The position numbers and the translations under genes were made by a program. This document shows positions 35,851 through 55,743 of a stretch of DNA of 64,000 nt, piece by piece. Below the pieces are notes generated by a model. The model ran no database searches. It saw nothing but the letters and a program-made list of their open reading frames with translations, and was not told the origin of the DNA. The number at the start of each line of letters is the position of its first letter. The first letter of the stretch is position 1. Location of the stretch: the NCBI GenBank assembly GCA_013397795.1, contig VZTJ01005904.1, positions 370,164-434,163 of the forward strand, written 5' to 3'. The DNA is from Orthonyx spaldingii. Lineage: Eukaryota; Chordata; Aves; Passeriformes; Orthonychidae.

Positions 35851-38354
35851 GCCGACAGCGTAGGGCCTTCTGCTTGAGTACAGCCTCACTGTGTAAGGGT
35901 GAGGGTCTTTTTAGCGAAGGCGGGTGTTTTGGATTTTGCAGTCAAAATACTAATGCTGTCATCTGCTAGTTAAACACTGAAGCCCTTCACGTAGTCAGAA
36001 CTCACAAAACTTCCACTACCTTGTCTGGAACACGTGTGGATGTTAGGGGATGCCTGCAGGCAGAGTTGGCAGCAGCTGTTGAGGAATTCTTGTAATGCAC
36101 GGTAAGGCAGATTGGGTCACGCCTGCAGTTGTACTTTAAGGTGCTCCAGCAACAAACATCAGGCTCACGTGCGCCGGAACTTAAAGCTCCCAGATGAAAC
36201 AATTTGACTCTGCTGTGAACTATTTGGTAGTTGATCAGGGCTAAGGAATCCTTTTCTCACCACCTCAGTAGCATTTAGGTATGTATCATCGGTGGGTAGT
36301 GTCTGTTGTTTCTTGGAGCATTTGTTCAAGTGATCGAAACTGTTACAGTAACTAAATACAAATATGCAAATTTATATGTGTTTAATATGACACTTGTATA
36401 AATTAGGATAGCAGGTAGCTTATCTGTTTTATCTTTGGCTCAGCTAAGCCTTGTAAAATATGACATTTTGGGCATGTCTCTTCCATAATATTTGCTGGAT
36501 TTTTCTGAAATTGCTGGATTTTTTGTTTGCTATTAATTTTTGCAAATTTACTCTCAAAGAAGCTTTATAAGTTAAATTGATCATTAATAGATACCTTAAT
36601 GAGCCCTACGTTAGACAGAACCCTTCAAAACACTGCTGTTTTTCTGTTTGTATTGCCTGCCTTCTTAGGCTGAAGCTTAGTAAGGTAAAGTGTTACAAAA
36701 GAGAAATTTTCAGAAAGATAGGTGTGGGTAAAAGAAGTCATGAAGTCCTACCACATTGATACCAATGAAGTTTTATCATTTATTACAGGATTTCCTAGCC
36801 TTGTCCCTGAATAATCTGCACTGATCAAAGTGCAGTTGACCTTTTTGTTCCCAGTGTGGTGAGTTGATGCTGGCTGGACAATCAGGTGCCTACCAGAGCT
36901 GCTCCATCACCCTCTGTCTCTCTCTCTCTGTCACTCTCCCTGTGACTGTTCTCAGATGGACAGGGGACAGAGAATAAAATAAAAGGTTGAGATAAGGACA
37001 GAGAGAGATCACTCACCAGTTAACAGCACAGGCAAAACAGACTTGACTTGAGGACATTACTTTATTACCAATGAGATCATTGTCAGATAATGAGAAATAA
37101 ATCCAAATCTTTAAACAGCACATCCCCCCCTCTCGCTTCTTCCCAGGCTCAGCCTTAGTCCCAGTTTTCTCTGCCTCCTTCCCTGAGTAATGCAGGGGAA
37201 TGGAGAATGGGGGCTGCCGTCAGTTCATCAGACGTTGTCTTTGATGCTCCTTTGACTCCTCACACTCTTCACCTGCTCCAGTGTGGCGGTCCCTCCCACA
37301 TGAGACAGTCTTTCTTCCACAAACTACTTTAGTATGAGTCCTTGCCATGGGCTGCAATTCTTCACAAAATGCTCCAGCTTGGATCCCTTCCACAGGTGCA
37401 GTCCTTCAGGAACAGTCTGCTCCAGTGTGGGTCCTCCATGGGGTCACAAGTCCTGCCTGCAAACCCATTTCAGTGTGGGCTTCTCTCTCCATGAGGCCAT
37501 AGGTCCTGCCAGGAGCCTGCTCCAGCACAGGCTTCCCACAGGCTCCCAGCCTCTTTCAGGCATCTACGTGCTTTGGTATGGGGTCCTCCAGGGGCTGCAG
37601 GTAGATCTGTGCTCCACCATGGACCTCCATGGGCTGCAAGGAGACATCCTGCCTCACCATGGTCTGCACCAGGGGCTGTGGGGGAATCTCTGTTCTGGCA
37701 CCTGAGAACCTCCTCCCCTCCTTCTCCTGACCTTTGTGTCTGCAGGGCTGCTGTTCCCATGTATTCTCACTCCTCTCTCCAGCTGCAGTTGTGCAGGTTT
37801 CTTTCCCCCTTCTTAAGTCTGTTATTGCAGAGGCACTACCACCATCAGCTGATGGGCTCAGCCTTGGCCAGTGGTGGGTCCATCTTGGAGCCGGCTGGTG
37901 TTGGCTCTGTAGGACATGGGGAAGCTTCTGGTAGCTTCTCACAGAAGCGACCCCTGTAGCTGCCCTGCTACCAAAACCTTGCCATGCAAATCCAGTGCTC
38001 TACTAAGGAGCTGTAACCAAAGAGTTCTTTTTGTCTGAATGTTTTAGTTTCAGAAGATAGGGTAGCAAATTTTTTAGATAATACGGAGTTCACAGTAGAT
38101 CAGAGATAAAAAAATGATAGCAGTAATTCTGATCTAAGAAACTATCTTAGAAAGAAGGCCATTTCATAGGATTTAAAAATACTTTTTGAAGAAATTCCAT
38201 GTCAGCAATAGTGTTGATTTTTCTAAAAGTTCAGAGGATTCAGAATTGCTTCAGAAACTCTTGAACTCTGTTACTGGTATAACAAATGATACTTGGTGTC
38301 TTATAATGCCGACTGTTAAAATAATTCTTTATTAAAGCTATTCTGTTTTTCTAG
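35571..38354 (+). other. ZBTB24 intron 1
   Basis: A GC-rich start (CpG island tail to about 35850), then AT-rich DNA, then the antisense LTR at about 36857-37992, and a short AT-rich end. Long open frames in the CpG island and LTR are incidental. Confidence 0.8.
36857..37992 (-). mobile_element. Solo LTR of an avian endogenous retrovirus, antisense to ZBTB24
   Basis: About 1.1 kb of short, diverged phrases (ctccatgg, gctgcagg, gctccagtgtggg and relatives) in an arrangement I recognise from a common songbird LTR, probably ERVL type. No gag, pol or env remnant adjoins it, so it is a solo LTR. Read on the minus strand it has a TTAAGAAGGGGG region resembling a promoter box and, toward its 3' end, an AT-rich region with TAATAAAG-like poly(A) potential. 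CAGTG is present at both suggested edges (36852-36856 and 37993-37997), a possible 5-bp target duplication; the exact ends are uncertain. Confidence 0.75.
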
Positions 38355-38381
38355 GCACCTCTTTTAATATTCATAATTAAA

Positions 38382-44996
<6,615 letters not shown>

Positions 44997-46172
44997 AATG
45001 CTTGTTTGTCAGCAGAGGGCTGGGCCAGAGAATGCTTCTCATCCAAGCAGGGATTGCATGTGTCACACTTTTTTTTTTTGCAACATAAGCTATCCAAATA
45101 TGCATTTCTTGGTGATTTTAGATGGGTGACTCAGTTTTCTTAACCATATTTATTTTAGACTATTTTGTTTTTCCAGATTGGTATTTCTTTACCACTTAGT
45201 CCATACCTCACAAGCAATTAATGTGGGTTTTTGTGCCTCATACACATCTCTGCCTAATGAAGAGATATTTAGCCCTTATTTGCATGTCTGTGTGACTCTC
45301 CAGAGAAGTTCACCTTGCTGGTAGGAGAACAAAGTTCAGGACATCTGAGGTCCTAAACTTAACAGACAAACTTAACATTATACCTGAGCTACTGTCAAGC
45401 TTAAGACAACCAGTACTTTTCGCAAAGCTAACACCATATGTCTTATGTTTAATGAGCTTTCTCTCTGCAGGTTAATGTATAATTCTCTATGTAATCATTC
45501 CCTGAAGTGCATTATAAGTTACTGACTACCAAATTCATTTGGTTTGGGTTGAAACTGTTGTAGCCTTTAACTGGCCCCGAATCATCCCTTCTGTTTACTG
45601 TTTGCTGTATAAATTTTGCTCCTGAGAAATGTTTAAGCCATTGCACTTGAATAGTGGCAATGAGATGTGATGGTTACACTGGAGAACTGAAACCCCCAAA
45701 TTCTGCTCTGTTAGTTCTACCACTCACTCTCTGTGTGACTGTGGGCAATGTAGTTGACCTTTGTGCCTTATTTCATCATCTAGTAAGTGGGGATAGTGTT
45801 CACACACTTTGCCAAGCACTTTGAAGAGCTCTTGATGTTGAAGGCACTGTCTGTTGAAGTGCAAAACTCTCTTCCTGACAGGATTCTGTCTAAGCTTAGG
45901 AGTCACTGTATATTTAAAGTGTTATTTTTTGTACTTTTGAGAGAAGAATGTAATCTTACTTTAATATATGTTAAGACTGGTAATTGTTTATGTGAAGATT
46001 TAACCAATGAAGAGCATCACTTCAGAGCATAATGCGTTACATAAATGGGGCACATCGCTTAAAGTTGTACAACTATTTTTGTTGACTAAATTAGATGTGT
46101 AAAGATTGTTTTCAGTGACTGACTGCTAACAAAAAAGATTTGACACGTAATAAATTGCCTTGCCAAAATACA
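44997..46172 (+). other. ZBTB24: ZBTB24 3' UTR and poly(A) signal
   Basis: AT-rich sequence with no frame of note. AATAAA at 46149-46154 is followed about 25 bases on by a GT-rich stretch (tgctttgtgtttt), so cleavage near 46172 is likely. A later AATAAA near 46530, followed by an A-run, could be an alternative end. Confidence 0.65.
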
Positions 46173-49103
46173 TGCTTTGTGTTTTCAGGTGACTACTGGT
46201 AACACCTTGCATGGTTGGACTGGTGTGTTAAAATCCAGATAAAATGCCACTGTTACTTAAAAGAACATGCTCAATTGTCACTTCAGCTTTAAAATGTCAT
46301 ACTTGTCATTTATATTGATGTTTTATGTTATAACAAATGAAAAATCTAGAAAATATGGTGAATTTGAAAGCAAAATGATCCACGTTTTTTATAATATCCC
46401 TTGTTCCAAGTCCAGACTACTTGGCCTACTCCTGACTGCCTGCTCAGAAGTTTGGCTAAGTATCTCCATGTCTTCAAAGCACTGGATCACTTTTATATAA
46501 ATGGATCATGATAGGGGTAGACAGTGGGAATAAATCAATGCAAAAAAAAAAAACCAAATCCAAAAAGCAACAAGCCATCCCACAGTAAAGCTCTGTTTAG
46601 GCTTTTCACCTTTCCTTTCAGAATGGGGAAATAAAATTTGCATACTTTTTGCCACCAAAGGGAACTAGAATATTCTGCAGTTCTGTCTGAGAAGCTTCAA
46701 GTCTTGATGCTGTAAGAGCAGATAAATACAGTAAAGCCTGTTACAACACTTAAGACAATCTTGCTGATTAATTGTATAAGCTTACAGTAAATATTCTGGC
46801 AGTTTCATCCTAAAACTTCTGCTTTTATTTAAAACACTGTACAGTGCAGGCAGACTGCTGTCTGGTCATAAGTTTACAGGAACTTGCACTGAATTCTTTC
46901 TCTGCCATATATTTACGAATTCTGAAATGCTTAAAAACTGATAACAAGCTAAATTCTGAGGCTACCAGTAAAGTAACTATTCCATACTTTCCTTCTGTTT
47001 TGAACTTTGTTTTGTTCATTATGCCGTTACCCTTGCAGGATTCAGTTCCATGTTGCAGTTACATGAGACACTATCACATAGCAATTTCTCAGTACTTTCC
47101 CTATAACTAAAAACCCTGAAGTTTTGTGTTTGGAATTCTGTTACGCTTTTCTGCAAATTAGCAGTGAAGAAACAAGCTGCTGTGAATAGCATGACAATGA
47201 CTAATCTTGCACCCCACATTGCTTAAGCAGTCAGCACATATTGTAGCTTGCACTCAAGAAGCTGGCGTGGCTTCCTATATCACAAATGTTGCTTTTTGGA
47301 CACCATTTGCTTCCTTTCTAGTGAATGCATTTCTGTTGACAGATGAAAATGAATCCTGTTTCTGTGTGTGCATTTTTAAGGCTACAGCTGAAGCCTAGGA
47401 TTGCTTTGAATTTGAAAGGAAACCCCTTCAGCTTTGTTTTTCAGTCCAGCTGCCACTAAGAACTGTTTAGGAAAAAAATGCATCCGTTGGAAACTCCGTT
47501 TCAGAACAGCTCTCTAAATATCTTTACTCCTTAGCCAGTAAACACCTTAACTTCTCTTTTTCTCACATAGACTAATCCTAGCAAATCCGTCTTGCTGCTT
47601 TCTATGTTAAAATGAGATTAAGGTTTTAGACATAAATGCAGGGCAGTAAGAGGACTACAGAAAGATCCAGTTTTGTGAGCATTTAACAGCATTGTGTTTT
47701 TCCTCTGCTCCATTTGTAAGTTGCCCAGTGCAGTTGAACTCTAATAAGATTTCACTTTTTTTTTTTCTCTTCCAAATGCAGGCTTATCAGATTTTGGCTT
47801 TTTCTGAAGATTTTGGTTGGTTCTCCAGGTGCAAGTTGAAACAAATCCCAGATAGGTAGAGCAAACACAGTCTGAAGGCCGTATTTGTCTATTGTGTGCG
47901 TATTTCCCTTGCTTGACTTTTCAGTCCAGCATCTTGTTTTTTGATAGATGAATATCAGAGTATATATTTCATATGGGCTGTAAAAGTAAATTATCCTGCC
48001 AATAGGGAAAAGATTCATCCCAACAGGTGTAACTTCTCAAGTTTTTTTAATACTTGGTTTATGCTCTCTCCTCTGCTCACGGAAACTAAAAAAAAGCACT
48101 GCTACAGATTGTACAGCAATTGCCTCTTAGCATCTAAGAGGAAAAGGAGATGACTCTACCTCGTCACAAACTCTTTCCAGCTGAATGCCTGTTCACAGGT
48201 TAAAATTAGGGATATTGATCTTGCCAGTTGTTCATGAAAGAGTTTTGCTTGCATTTCTTTGTGAAAGAGTTGTTTTATTATGGTAGTTGGTTAGTCATTG
48301 TGATGAAGGTTGTGGTGGGTGTTTTCTAATACCTATCCTGGTGTGCTTGGATGTGGGGTTTTTCAGTCTTTTCCCATTTTACCTTAACTGAAAGCTGGTA
48401 TGGGATTCATTCCTAATCACCAACCCAGTACCAGGCACAGCAGCCTGGTACGTTTCCTGTCTCCCCATGACTTCCAACTCTGCAGCAGGCTGTGTCCCTG
48501 ACAGTATCCTGTGCAAGAATCCTTATCCAGGAGAAGCCGAGTCAGAGTTGGGAGTGGCTGGGAGGAGGCTGGTTTGCACAGCAGGCGTGCCCGGAGTGTG
48601 GGAGCAGCCAAGGGTGCTTGCTGGGTACGCTTATCTTCACATAGGCAGGAGTCCATCTGTGCAGGCCCTTTTCCCAGTCCTTCTGCACTGCAGGTTCTTG
48701 CCAAGAGCAGAGAAGGGAGAGGTAATGCCATACTCTCCAGAGCTATGATTTCAGAACCTCTTTTATCTATTCATTAGAGACTAATTAGTCTGCTTCTTGC
48801 AGAGTTGCAGTCCCGTGAGCTACAACAGTTCTCTATGTTCTATCCCTTTTCAGATCCTCTGTAAAATGTGGTGAACAATAAATGGTTTTCCACAACAGAG
48901 GGACTACTGATCGTATCTGTCCCAAGCAATTCTTCTAAATGGAAAAACCCATCCAGGCATATTCCCAGCATTTCACTGTAGTATGCTTACTGCTCATTTC
49001 TGGCTAATATTTTAATCCTACCTAATTGAAAGTATCTCTGGAACAGCAGGAAGCAGAGTTTTGCTTTAGTTAGCAAACTTCCTACCCCGTCCTGCAAATT
49101 TTC
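46173..49103. other. Intergenic sequence
   Basis: AT-rich DNA with A- and T-runs (about 46541, 47756). No exon, RNA gene or repeat family supported. Confidence 0.5.
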
Positions 49104-49320
49104 TGACATGAGGAAGAACTTCTTTCCTGTTGAATGACTGAGTGTACTGGAACATATTGCCCAAAGAAGCTGTGGACTCTTCCCTCCCTGGAGATATTCA
49201 AGAACTGCCTGGACACAATCCTGTGCCGTGTGCTCTGCGATGACCCTGCTTGAGCAGGCGGGTTGGACCAGATGACCCACTCTGGTCCCTTCCAACCTGA
49301 CCCGTCCTGTGATTCTGTGG
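49104..49320 (+). mobile_element. CR1 LINE 3' end
   Basis: CR1 phrases in order: aggaagaacttctttcctg, ctggagatattcaagaac, cctggacacaatcctgtgc, ccctgcttgagcaggcgggt, tggaccagatgac and ggtcccttccaacctgac, ending gtgattctgtgg. Confidence 0.93.
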
Positions 49321-49403
49321 TTTTACTTGCCCTTCACCAAGATGTCTCTGCGTGACCCCTAGCAGCTCTCTTTTATTACCATCATGTGGGGGTCTCTCTC
49401 AAA

Positions 49404-49440
49404 TATGTATGTGTATATATGTACATGTGTGTGTGTATAA
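49404..49440. repeat. TG/TA-rich simple repeat
   Basis: Interrupted (TG)n and (TA)n run just after the CR1 element. Confidence 0.85.
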
Positions 49441-52400
49441 TTTATTTTAATTCATTTTGTCTGCTTTCTCTTCTGTTTCTTAGTCCTTTTCAGATGCTAT
49501 TTTGGACTGAAAGGAACTGAAACAGCTGCAGCTGCGCCAGGTGGAGAGGTTTGGAGCAAGAAAACCCTCTGAGAATCACACAGAAGCAAAACTTGGGTCT
49601 TGTGTCAGGGTATGTGTGCATTCTTCAAAGGACTTCAGATTTCCAAGAGCATTGCTGGACAACCTTTGAAAGGCTTTCAGTATCATTGTTTAAAGGTACT
49701 GCACAACCTCGTGTGTTTTCCATATTTTCCTTCATGGCAATTGTTTTCCTCTCCAAACTGAATGCAGCACAGCACATCTGCCACAGCTGGCAAGCAGAAC
49801 AGCACCAGATCAATTCATATCTAACTCTTGTCACCTGCAAAACATTTATCCTCATCTGAGTACTATGAACAGACTTGCAGAACAATATCATGTTGTCATA
49901 AACAGGTAATGGAGTCTGAAATTAGTATTAGTCACACAGTTCAGGATTTTAATATATATCATTTTCATAATTGGCAACCTGTTGAATAGAATTTAATGTA
50001 TCTGAATTACCAAGTGATAAGAAAAGAAGTGGAGAAATAAAAAACAGAGTAGATTGAGACAACAAGTAATTGGTGCTTCTTGGCATGCTCTTTTTATAAA
50101 AATACACGCAACATAAATTTTCAGAAAACAGTCCTGTTAAGCAAACAAGTTATGCTTGTTAGGCTGTTCATTTCTTTTTTACTTTGACTATCATTTGACT
50201 ATTACCAGGATGTTTATAGTTAATTCCCTTTCTTGCCCACAATGACAGTAAGAATGCCTAGAAATTATCAGTAAAAATAAAAAAAAATAAAGTAATATTT
50301 TTTCAAAGAAAAAGGATTAACGGGAGCCAGTCCTGTGTATGTGCACAATTAAATTTCAGGAACAGAATTTCTTGCGTGTAAATGTAAGAACCTTAACAAA
50401 ATGTGGGCATCAATCTCAGGATTTTAAAAAAATAATATGCAGTGGATTGCTCTGGGTTTAATCCTTAAATGTTATGGTGCAAAAAGGAGAAAAGAGATGT
50501 TTCAAAAGGCCGAATAAACTTCAGTTGCATTAATCTGTATCAAGCTAAAAATATGGATATAGGGAAAAATAAATAGCCAAGACAATATTTTCTGAAGAGT
50601 TACTGGTTTTATATTCGACTCTGGGTATGCTGCTTCTCCTCTGGACTTTACATAAGGCTGCTATAGACTTTTTTTTGGCTATAGCAGAAGCCATATGGTC
50701 TGGCTACCAAAATTAGATTCTGCTTAGCTTACAGCCTACAGAGGCTCCAGCAGCCGTGCTACAGACCTTTGGGAGGAGGAAGGGAAGGACTTTCCTTTAC
50801 ATCACTCAGTCGCAACCCACAAAACATCCCTGCAGTTGCATGTGCCGCTTGCAGTTACCTACTGTCACACCTCAGCTCATCCGCTGTCCCCCAGGACCTG
50901 GCTGTGAATTAAAACTGCTTTGTCTTGCCATTTTAACATGTCCCTATGTCCAAAGTGATTTGTCTGCCTCGCTTTTCTGCATTTTTCCAGCAGGAGAACA
51001 TCATCACATGAAATAATAACACCTTGTGCACGGATCTTTCAGGCAAGGGAGCAGCTGTGGTAGATAAGAATCTGATTGTCTTCACAGCCTCTGATAATTG
51101 CAAGGATGGAGCTCTTCAAATCCAACACTGCTGCAAATCCCAACAAAACTCTTAAAAAAGCATTGCCCTAATGAATCACCGTAGGAAACTACCACTGAGC
51201 CAGACCAGAGAGACTTCAGGGCTACCTGGAGGAGGCCCATCTGCAACCTGTGATTTCTTCCTCAGTCTGGGTTTTTTATAGACACATGTAATTTAGCAAC
51301 ATTTAGCTAAGAGGCTGTAGGCTTTTTGGTTCTGACTCTGTGATTATGTAAAAATGTATCACTTCATAAAGCCAATTGGGGAAAAAATGCACATTGTTAT
51401 TGAGATAAGAAATCAACTGGTTTGGGTTTTTTTTAAATTTATCATAGGTTTGTTCTGCATGAACATCACAACTGTCTCATCTGTAACAAGATTTTGACAT
51501 ATCAAAGACATATTTTTCCTGGGGATGTGACAATTGTTCCATTGTTCCATGACATCATGCAAAGTTACACCATTTTTTTTACACAACACACAAATTCAGT
51601 TGCGTCACTTCTAACACCAGTGGCTCCTAAAGTTCACTGTGCTCAGAGACGAAAAGTGACCTGACCCAGCAGTGCTGACAGAAGCCCGAGCTGGACCTAC
51701 AGCTGTCCCACAAAGCAGCTTTTGCACGTGCTGCGTGAGCCGAAAGAGAGCAAAGCTGCCACGGTGGCACAAAGCTTTGCTGTGGGAGCCGCGACCCCTC
51801 TGGAACTGCTCTGTCCACGCGCTGCTGGCGGGACTGATGTCTCAGCAGTGCCCAGCAAATACAGCTGTGGGTAGGAGTTTTTGCGTCAAAAGGAGACACA
51901 CACTTTACACAGGGTGTAATTAAGCTGTAAATCTCATTGCCACAGAAATTTGTGGATGCCAGATTTTCGCATTTGCTTGAAAAGCAAAGAAATTCAAATC
52001 AAAAAGAGCTGCCAGGGGGAATTAAACACAGAGATACCAGGAAATCCTTGAGGAGAGGCTCGCTGGAGGCTGGGAGTGTAGTGAGGAAGTAGTTCTCTCA
52101 TGTTTGCTTTTACTTACCACGTTTTGCTGGGCATTTGCTATTAGCAAGAGGCTCTTCATCCTTTCTTATAAGTGCTACTGACAGCATCCATCAAGAGCTC
52201 TGGAAAGAGCTGGCTTCAGTCCTCTGCTCTGCCACATGCTTTCTGTGTAACCTGGTTTTCCTTCATTCAGGGGAAAACAGAAATTGGAGCATTTTCTAAC
52301 CTCCGACAGGTTAGAAATTGCTTACATTAGGCTTGGGGAGTGCTTAGATATGCAGGGTAGGGTATGGGCTGGTGTCTGGTGCTGCCATGGAGCTGGGCCC

Positions 52401-55390
52401 TCTTGACAGACTCAAATTCATGGTGGCCAAACTGCCATGGGCCCGCAGTGGGTACCTGTGGCAGTGATGGTGGTGGGGCTGCTCCCATGGTCCATGTGGC
52501 CAAGTTTATGGCAGAGGTAGCCCCTGGGCTTCAGCGCCAGCACCAGTGTGCAAGCAGCAGGGAGTGGTGTGGGCTTGAAGCAAATAAGCAGAGGAATGCC
52601 TGCACCTGTCACTGGCTCTCGGGAAGACAATATTCCAAATTTCATGTTTCTGCTTTTCTTTGGTGCTGCCAGGTGCAGGCACCAGCACTGAGACTTTATG
52701 GACTTTTGGCTCAGTGCTGCTCAGGGCAAGGGGTCTGCACTGCATCATCCTCACCTTGTTGCTACACCTCCAAGAAATGTTACAGCTGTGCAGTGCTCTA
52801 CAAGATGTCACACACATTGCAGCTCAGCATCCTAGGGAAAATCCCTTAATGCAGCTCTGGCAGTGCAAATGAGAAAGCAAGAAGCTGCAAACCAGACGGG
52901 GTTTTGCAGGCTTTCCCTGGAAGCTCAGCTGTATAACAGCCACAACACGCAGCCCACTTCAGGGTGTACAATGCTGACCCTCCTGGCCTGTAAGAATTTG
53001 TCTGCCAGGCTCATTCCCCGGCATTATTTACAGCTGATGAATCTCTGCCATCCATCAGCAGCCCTTAAGGACAAGCCAAGCCGATAGCTGCAGGGGTGTG
53101 CACCTCTTGGCTTTTCTCCTTTTTATTCCAGCCACCATCCCAATGATATCAACAGGGACCATGAGATGAACAGAATCACTTCTTTGCTTTATGTTAAGGC
53201 CAGCCCAGCTGGCTTTAGGCCACAGCTTGTGGTGCTTGTGTGCCACAGCCCATGTGGAGGTGAGGCTAAGCTGATGGACAGGAATGTCCCACATCTAAAC
53301 AGCAGTGCACTTCTGAGGCAATGGTACAAGCAACAAGGACTGGAAATGTTCACCTCGCAGCCTTCACCAAGGCATTCACTTGCCCCAAGGCCCTGCACCC
53401 AATCTCCTGGCCAGTAAAGGACTGTGACTCCCTGTGCATGCAAAAGTGCAGCAACATCTTAGAATATCTCCCCGCTTACATCTCTCGCACATAGCAGGAA
53501 GCGGTGAGGGGAGTACCAGTATAATTCAGTAATATTTGTGAAGCAGCTCTTCCGAGAAAAAGCAGACACCCACTAGCTCTGCAAGTAGGGATTTAGAGCC
53601 ATTTGCATGCACTTATTCAAGTGTCAAGAATTACGCCAGAGGCATGAGGTGTGCTATAACTGGATTAGAAGGTGAGTTGGGTTATAGCTTGTGAGGGAAG
53701 TACAAGCTGTGATAGGACAGGGTGTAGGAGGGTATTAAACTGCTTGTAAGCACTTTTTTTTCCCTTACCTGGAAAATACAAGTTCTGAAGCTGAAGTTTC
53801 CAAGAAAGTTTGCAGATCCTGTAATACAGCCTTTAGTAGAATTTGCATAGCACGACTATTTACAGGAGAAAAAGAAGTTAACTCTTGCATCCTCAGGTTG
53901 TTTGTATCCTGTCCCTGGGGCTGCAGCCTCTCCCAACTGCGGATGCCACTTGCAGATTTTGGAAGTGAGCTTTTCCACCCCAGTATATCTAATGTTCTCA
54001 GACTCTTAAGATAGGATGGAGCTCTCCAGGTGCCTTCCCTGTTCAGTCCAAGCTATCCCCCCCAAATGACACACAGATGACTTTTGGCATGATAATTTCC
54101 CAAGCAGTGGGATCCAGACCTTCAGGGCACACCTCACTGAAAGCTGCTGGCCAGTCCATTCCAGCTGGCAGGATTTGTGGTTTTAGAAGTAGCAAAGACA
54201 TAAAAATACCACAGGCCACTTCACCTGTGGTGGATATTATGATTGTTTCTTCATTAAGTATGTAATTAATCCCTGGAGGCTTTTCTGTCCCTCTGAAATG
54301 CAGGAACTGAGGTGAGGTGTGGGCATATGTGTCCTTGGTGATGTGCTTCATTGATGGCCAAGTGCTGGGGGATGAGAAGGAGCTGCCCAAGTGACCTTAC
54401 CATGAGTGGGACTAGCATGACTCTAAGCCCGATGCACTTTATCAAACAATTGCTGAAGATTTCTGCAGCAAATACCTGAAAAACAGCCAGGCAAGTAGCA
54501 CTGCTTTACATGAGCACAAGGTCCGCAAGGAGCTGGAGAGATTGTCTGAGGAAACGGCAGATACCAGGTAGAGAAAGAAAAGTGAGCACAGACAGCTGTG
54601 GCATTTTTCTTGCTTTAATGCCCTGTGATAGCAGGGCTGGAACTGAGGCTGGAGAGGCCGATGGGGAGCATCCCCTGCCAAAGATGGCAGAGTCTCCATG
54701 GCTCTTGGCAGTCACAGAGGGACAAACACTAGCCCAGATGCCATGACGTGCACTGACTGCTTCAGACAAAAGCGTAACTGTGCTGACCATGCTGCTACTA
54801 TACTGCTTCCAAATCCCAAACGAGCCCTTGTGTACCAAAATTCTTGGGTACACTTATTCCTGAAGTACCAAAAGCCCAACTGCCAAATCTCTGTTTTCCC
54901 AGCCAAGACGCCCTGAAATGCTGTGGTGGTGTGAGGTGCAAAATACCAGTCTGGCTGGGAAGGGTAAGAAATGTCCATTTTGGCAGAGTGACCTGCAGAT
55001 TCATTTATTCCTGCCTGTATTATACCAGCTGCAATAAACATGTAAAAAAATGCATGATAAAAAAATAGGCCCTGCCCAGTAGTTTGCTTTAGCACACTCT
55101 TAGGATTATTTCTGCCCAGAATGAAGTAAAACATCCTCCATTTTTTTATTTAAACAAAACAGTAGGGATGCTGTTGTACCTTGACAATCCTGCAGACATT
55201 TTCTGAGACCATTCCCACTGGCCTGTGTCAGGGAGGGAGTGCAGCACAGAGAGCTGGCCTTTCCCTCACTGCATTTGTTTTTCTGCTTTAAACAGTGTTT
55301 GTGTACCTGGGGGTGGCCATTGAGGAGGCTGCTCTTCAAGGTACACTACAGAGGAGAAAAGCAAAAGTGAGGAATCTGGCCAGTGGACTT

Positions 55391-55431
55391 CAGCTAGGAA
55401 TTTCACACATTGTCAGCTAGGAATTTCACAC
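55391..55431. repeat. 18-bp direct repeat, 23-bp spacing
   Basis: The sequence cagctaggaatttcacac occurs at 55391-55408 and again at 55414-55431, separated by 5 bases. Confidence 0.95.
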
Positions 55432-55699
55432 GTGTTTTCCTCCTCTCACTTTTGCAGCTCTTTTCAGAGCATATCCCAGAAGCTGTGAGAATTTCCAGGC
55501 TCTGTGCTCCAGAGGGGCAAAGTCTCTCTGTGATGCCTAACGAAAAACAAGTAGATCCAAGGGGGAGGTGGGTTTCCTGAGTAGAACCGACTTACAGCAC
55601 AAGACAAGAGGGTGGGGTGGTGTTGTGATCCACATGAATAGCAGTCTTCATCCACGGAAACATAACTGAACTCCAGGACAATGCTAATCTCTTAATTCA

Positions 55700-55743
55700 T
55701 ATATATGTGTGTCTGTTTATATGTATATACATACATATATATA
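55700..55743. repeat. TA/TG-rich simple repeat
   Basis: Interrupted ATATATGTGTG and ATACATACATATATAT tracts. Confidence 0.9.

Noticed and set aside
35413..35969. Several long open frames on both strands in the CpG island
   Set aside because: High GC depletes stop codons. They have no domain, no splice fit and lie over the promoter and untranslated exon.
37334..37959. Open frames on both strands between 37.3 and 38 kb
   Set aside because: They fall inside the LTR, which consists of short diverged repeats; no retroviral protein is encoded.
49500..49580. Exon-like sequence reading ELKQLQLRQVERFGARK
   Set aside because: Preceded by a pyrimidine-rich tract, but no clean acceptor/donor pair or neighbouring exon joins it in frame.
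52364..52849. Open frame of 161 codons in a GC-richer stretch (and its antisense)
   Set aside because: Composition is Cys/Trp/His-rich and unlike a protein domain, with no partner exons or promoter signs.
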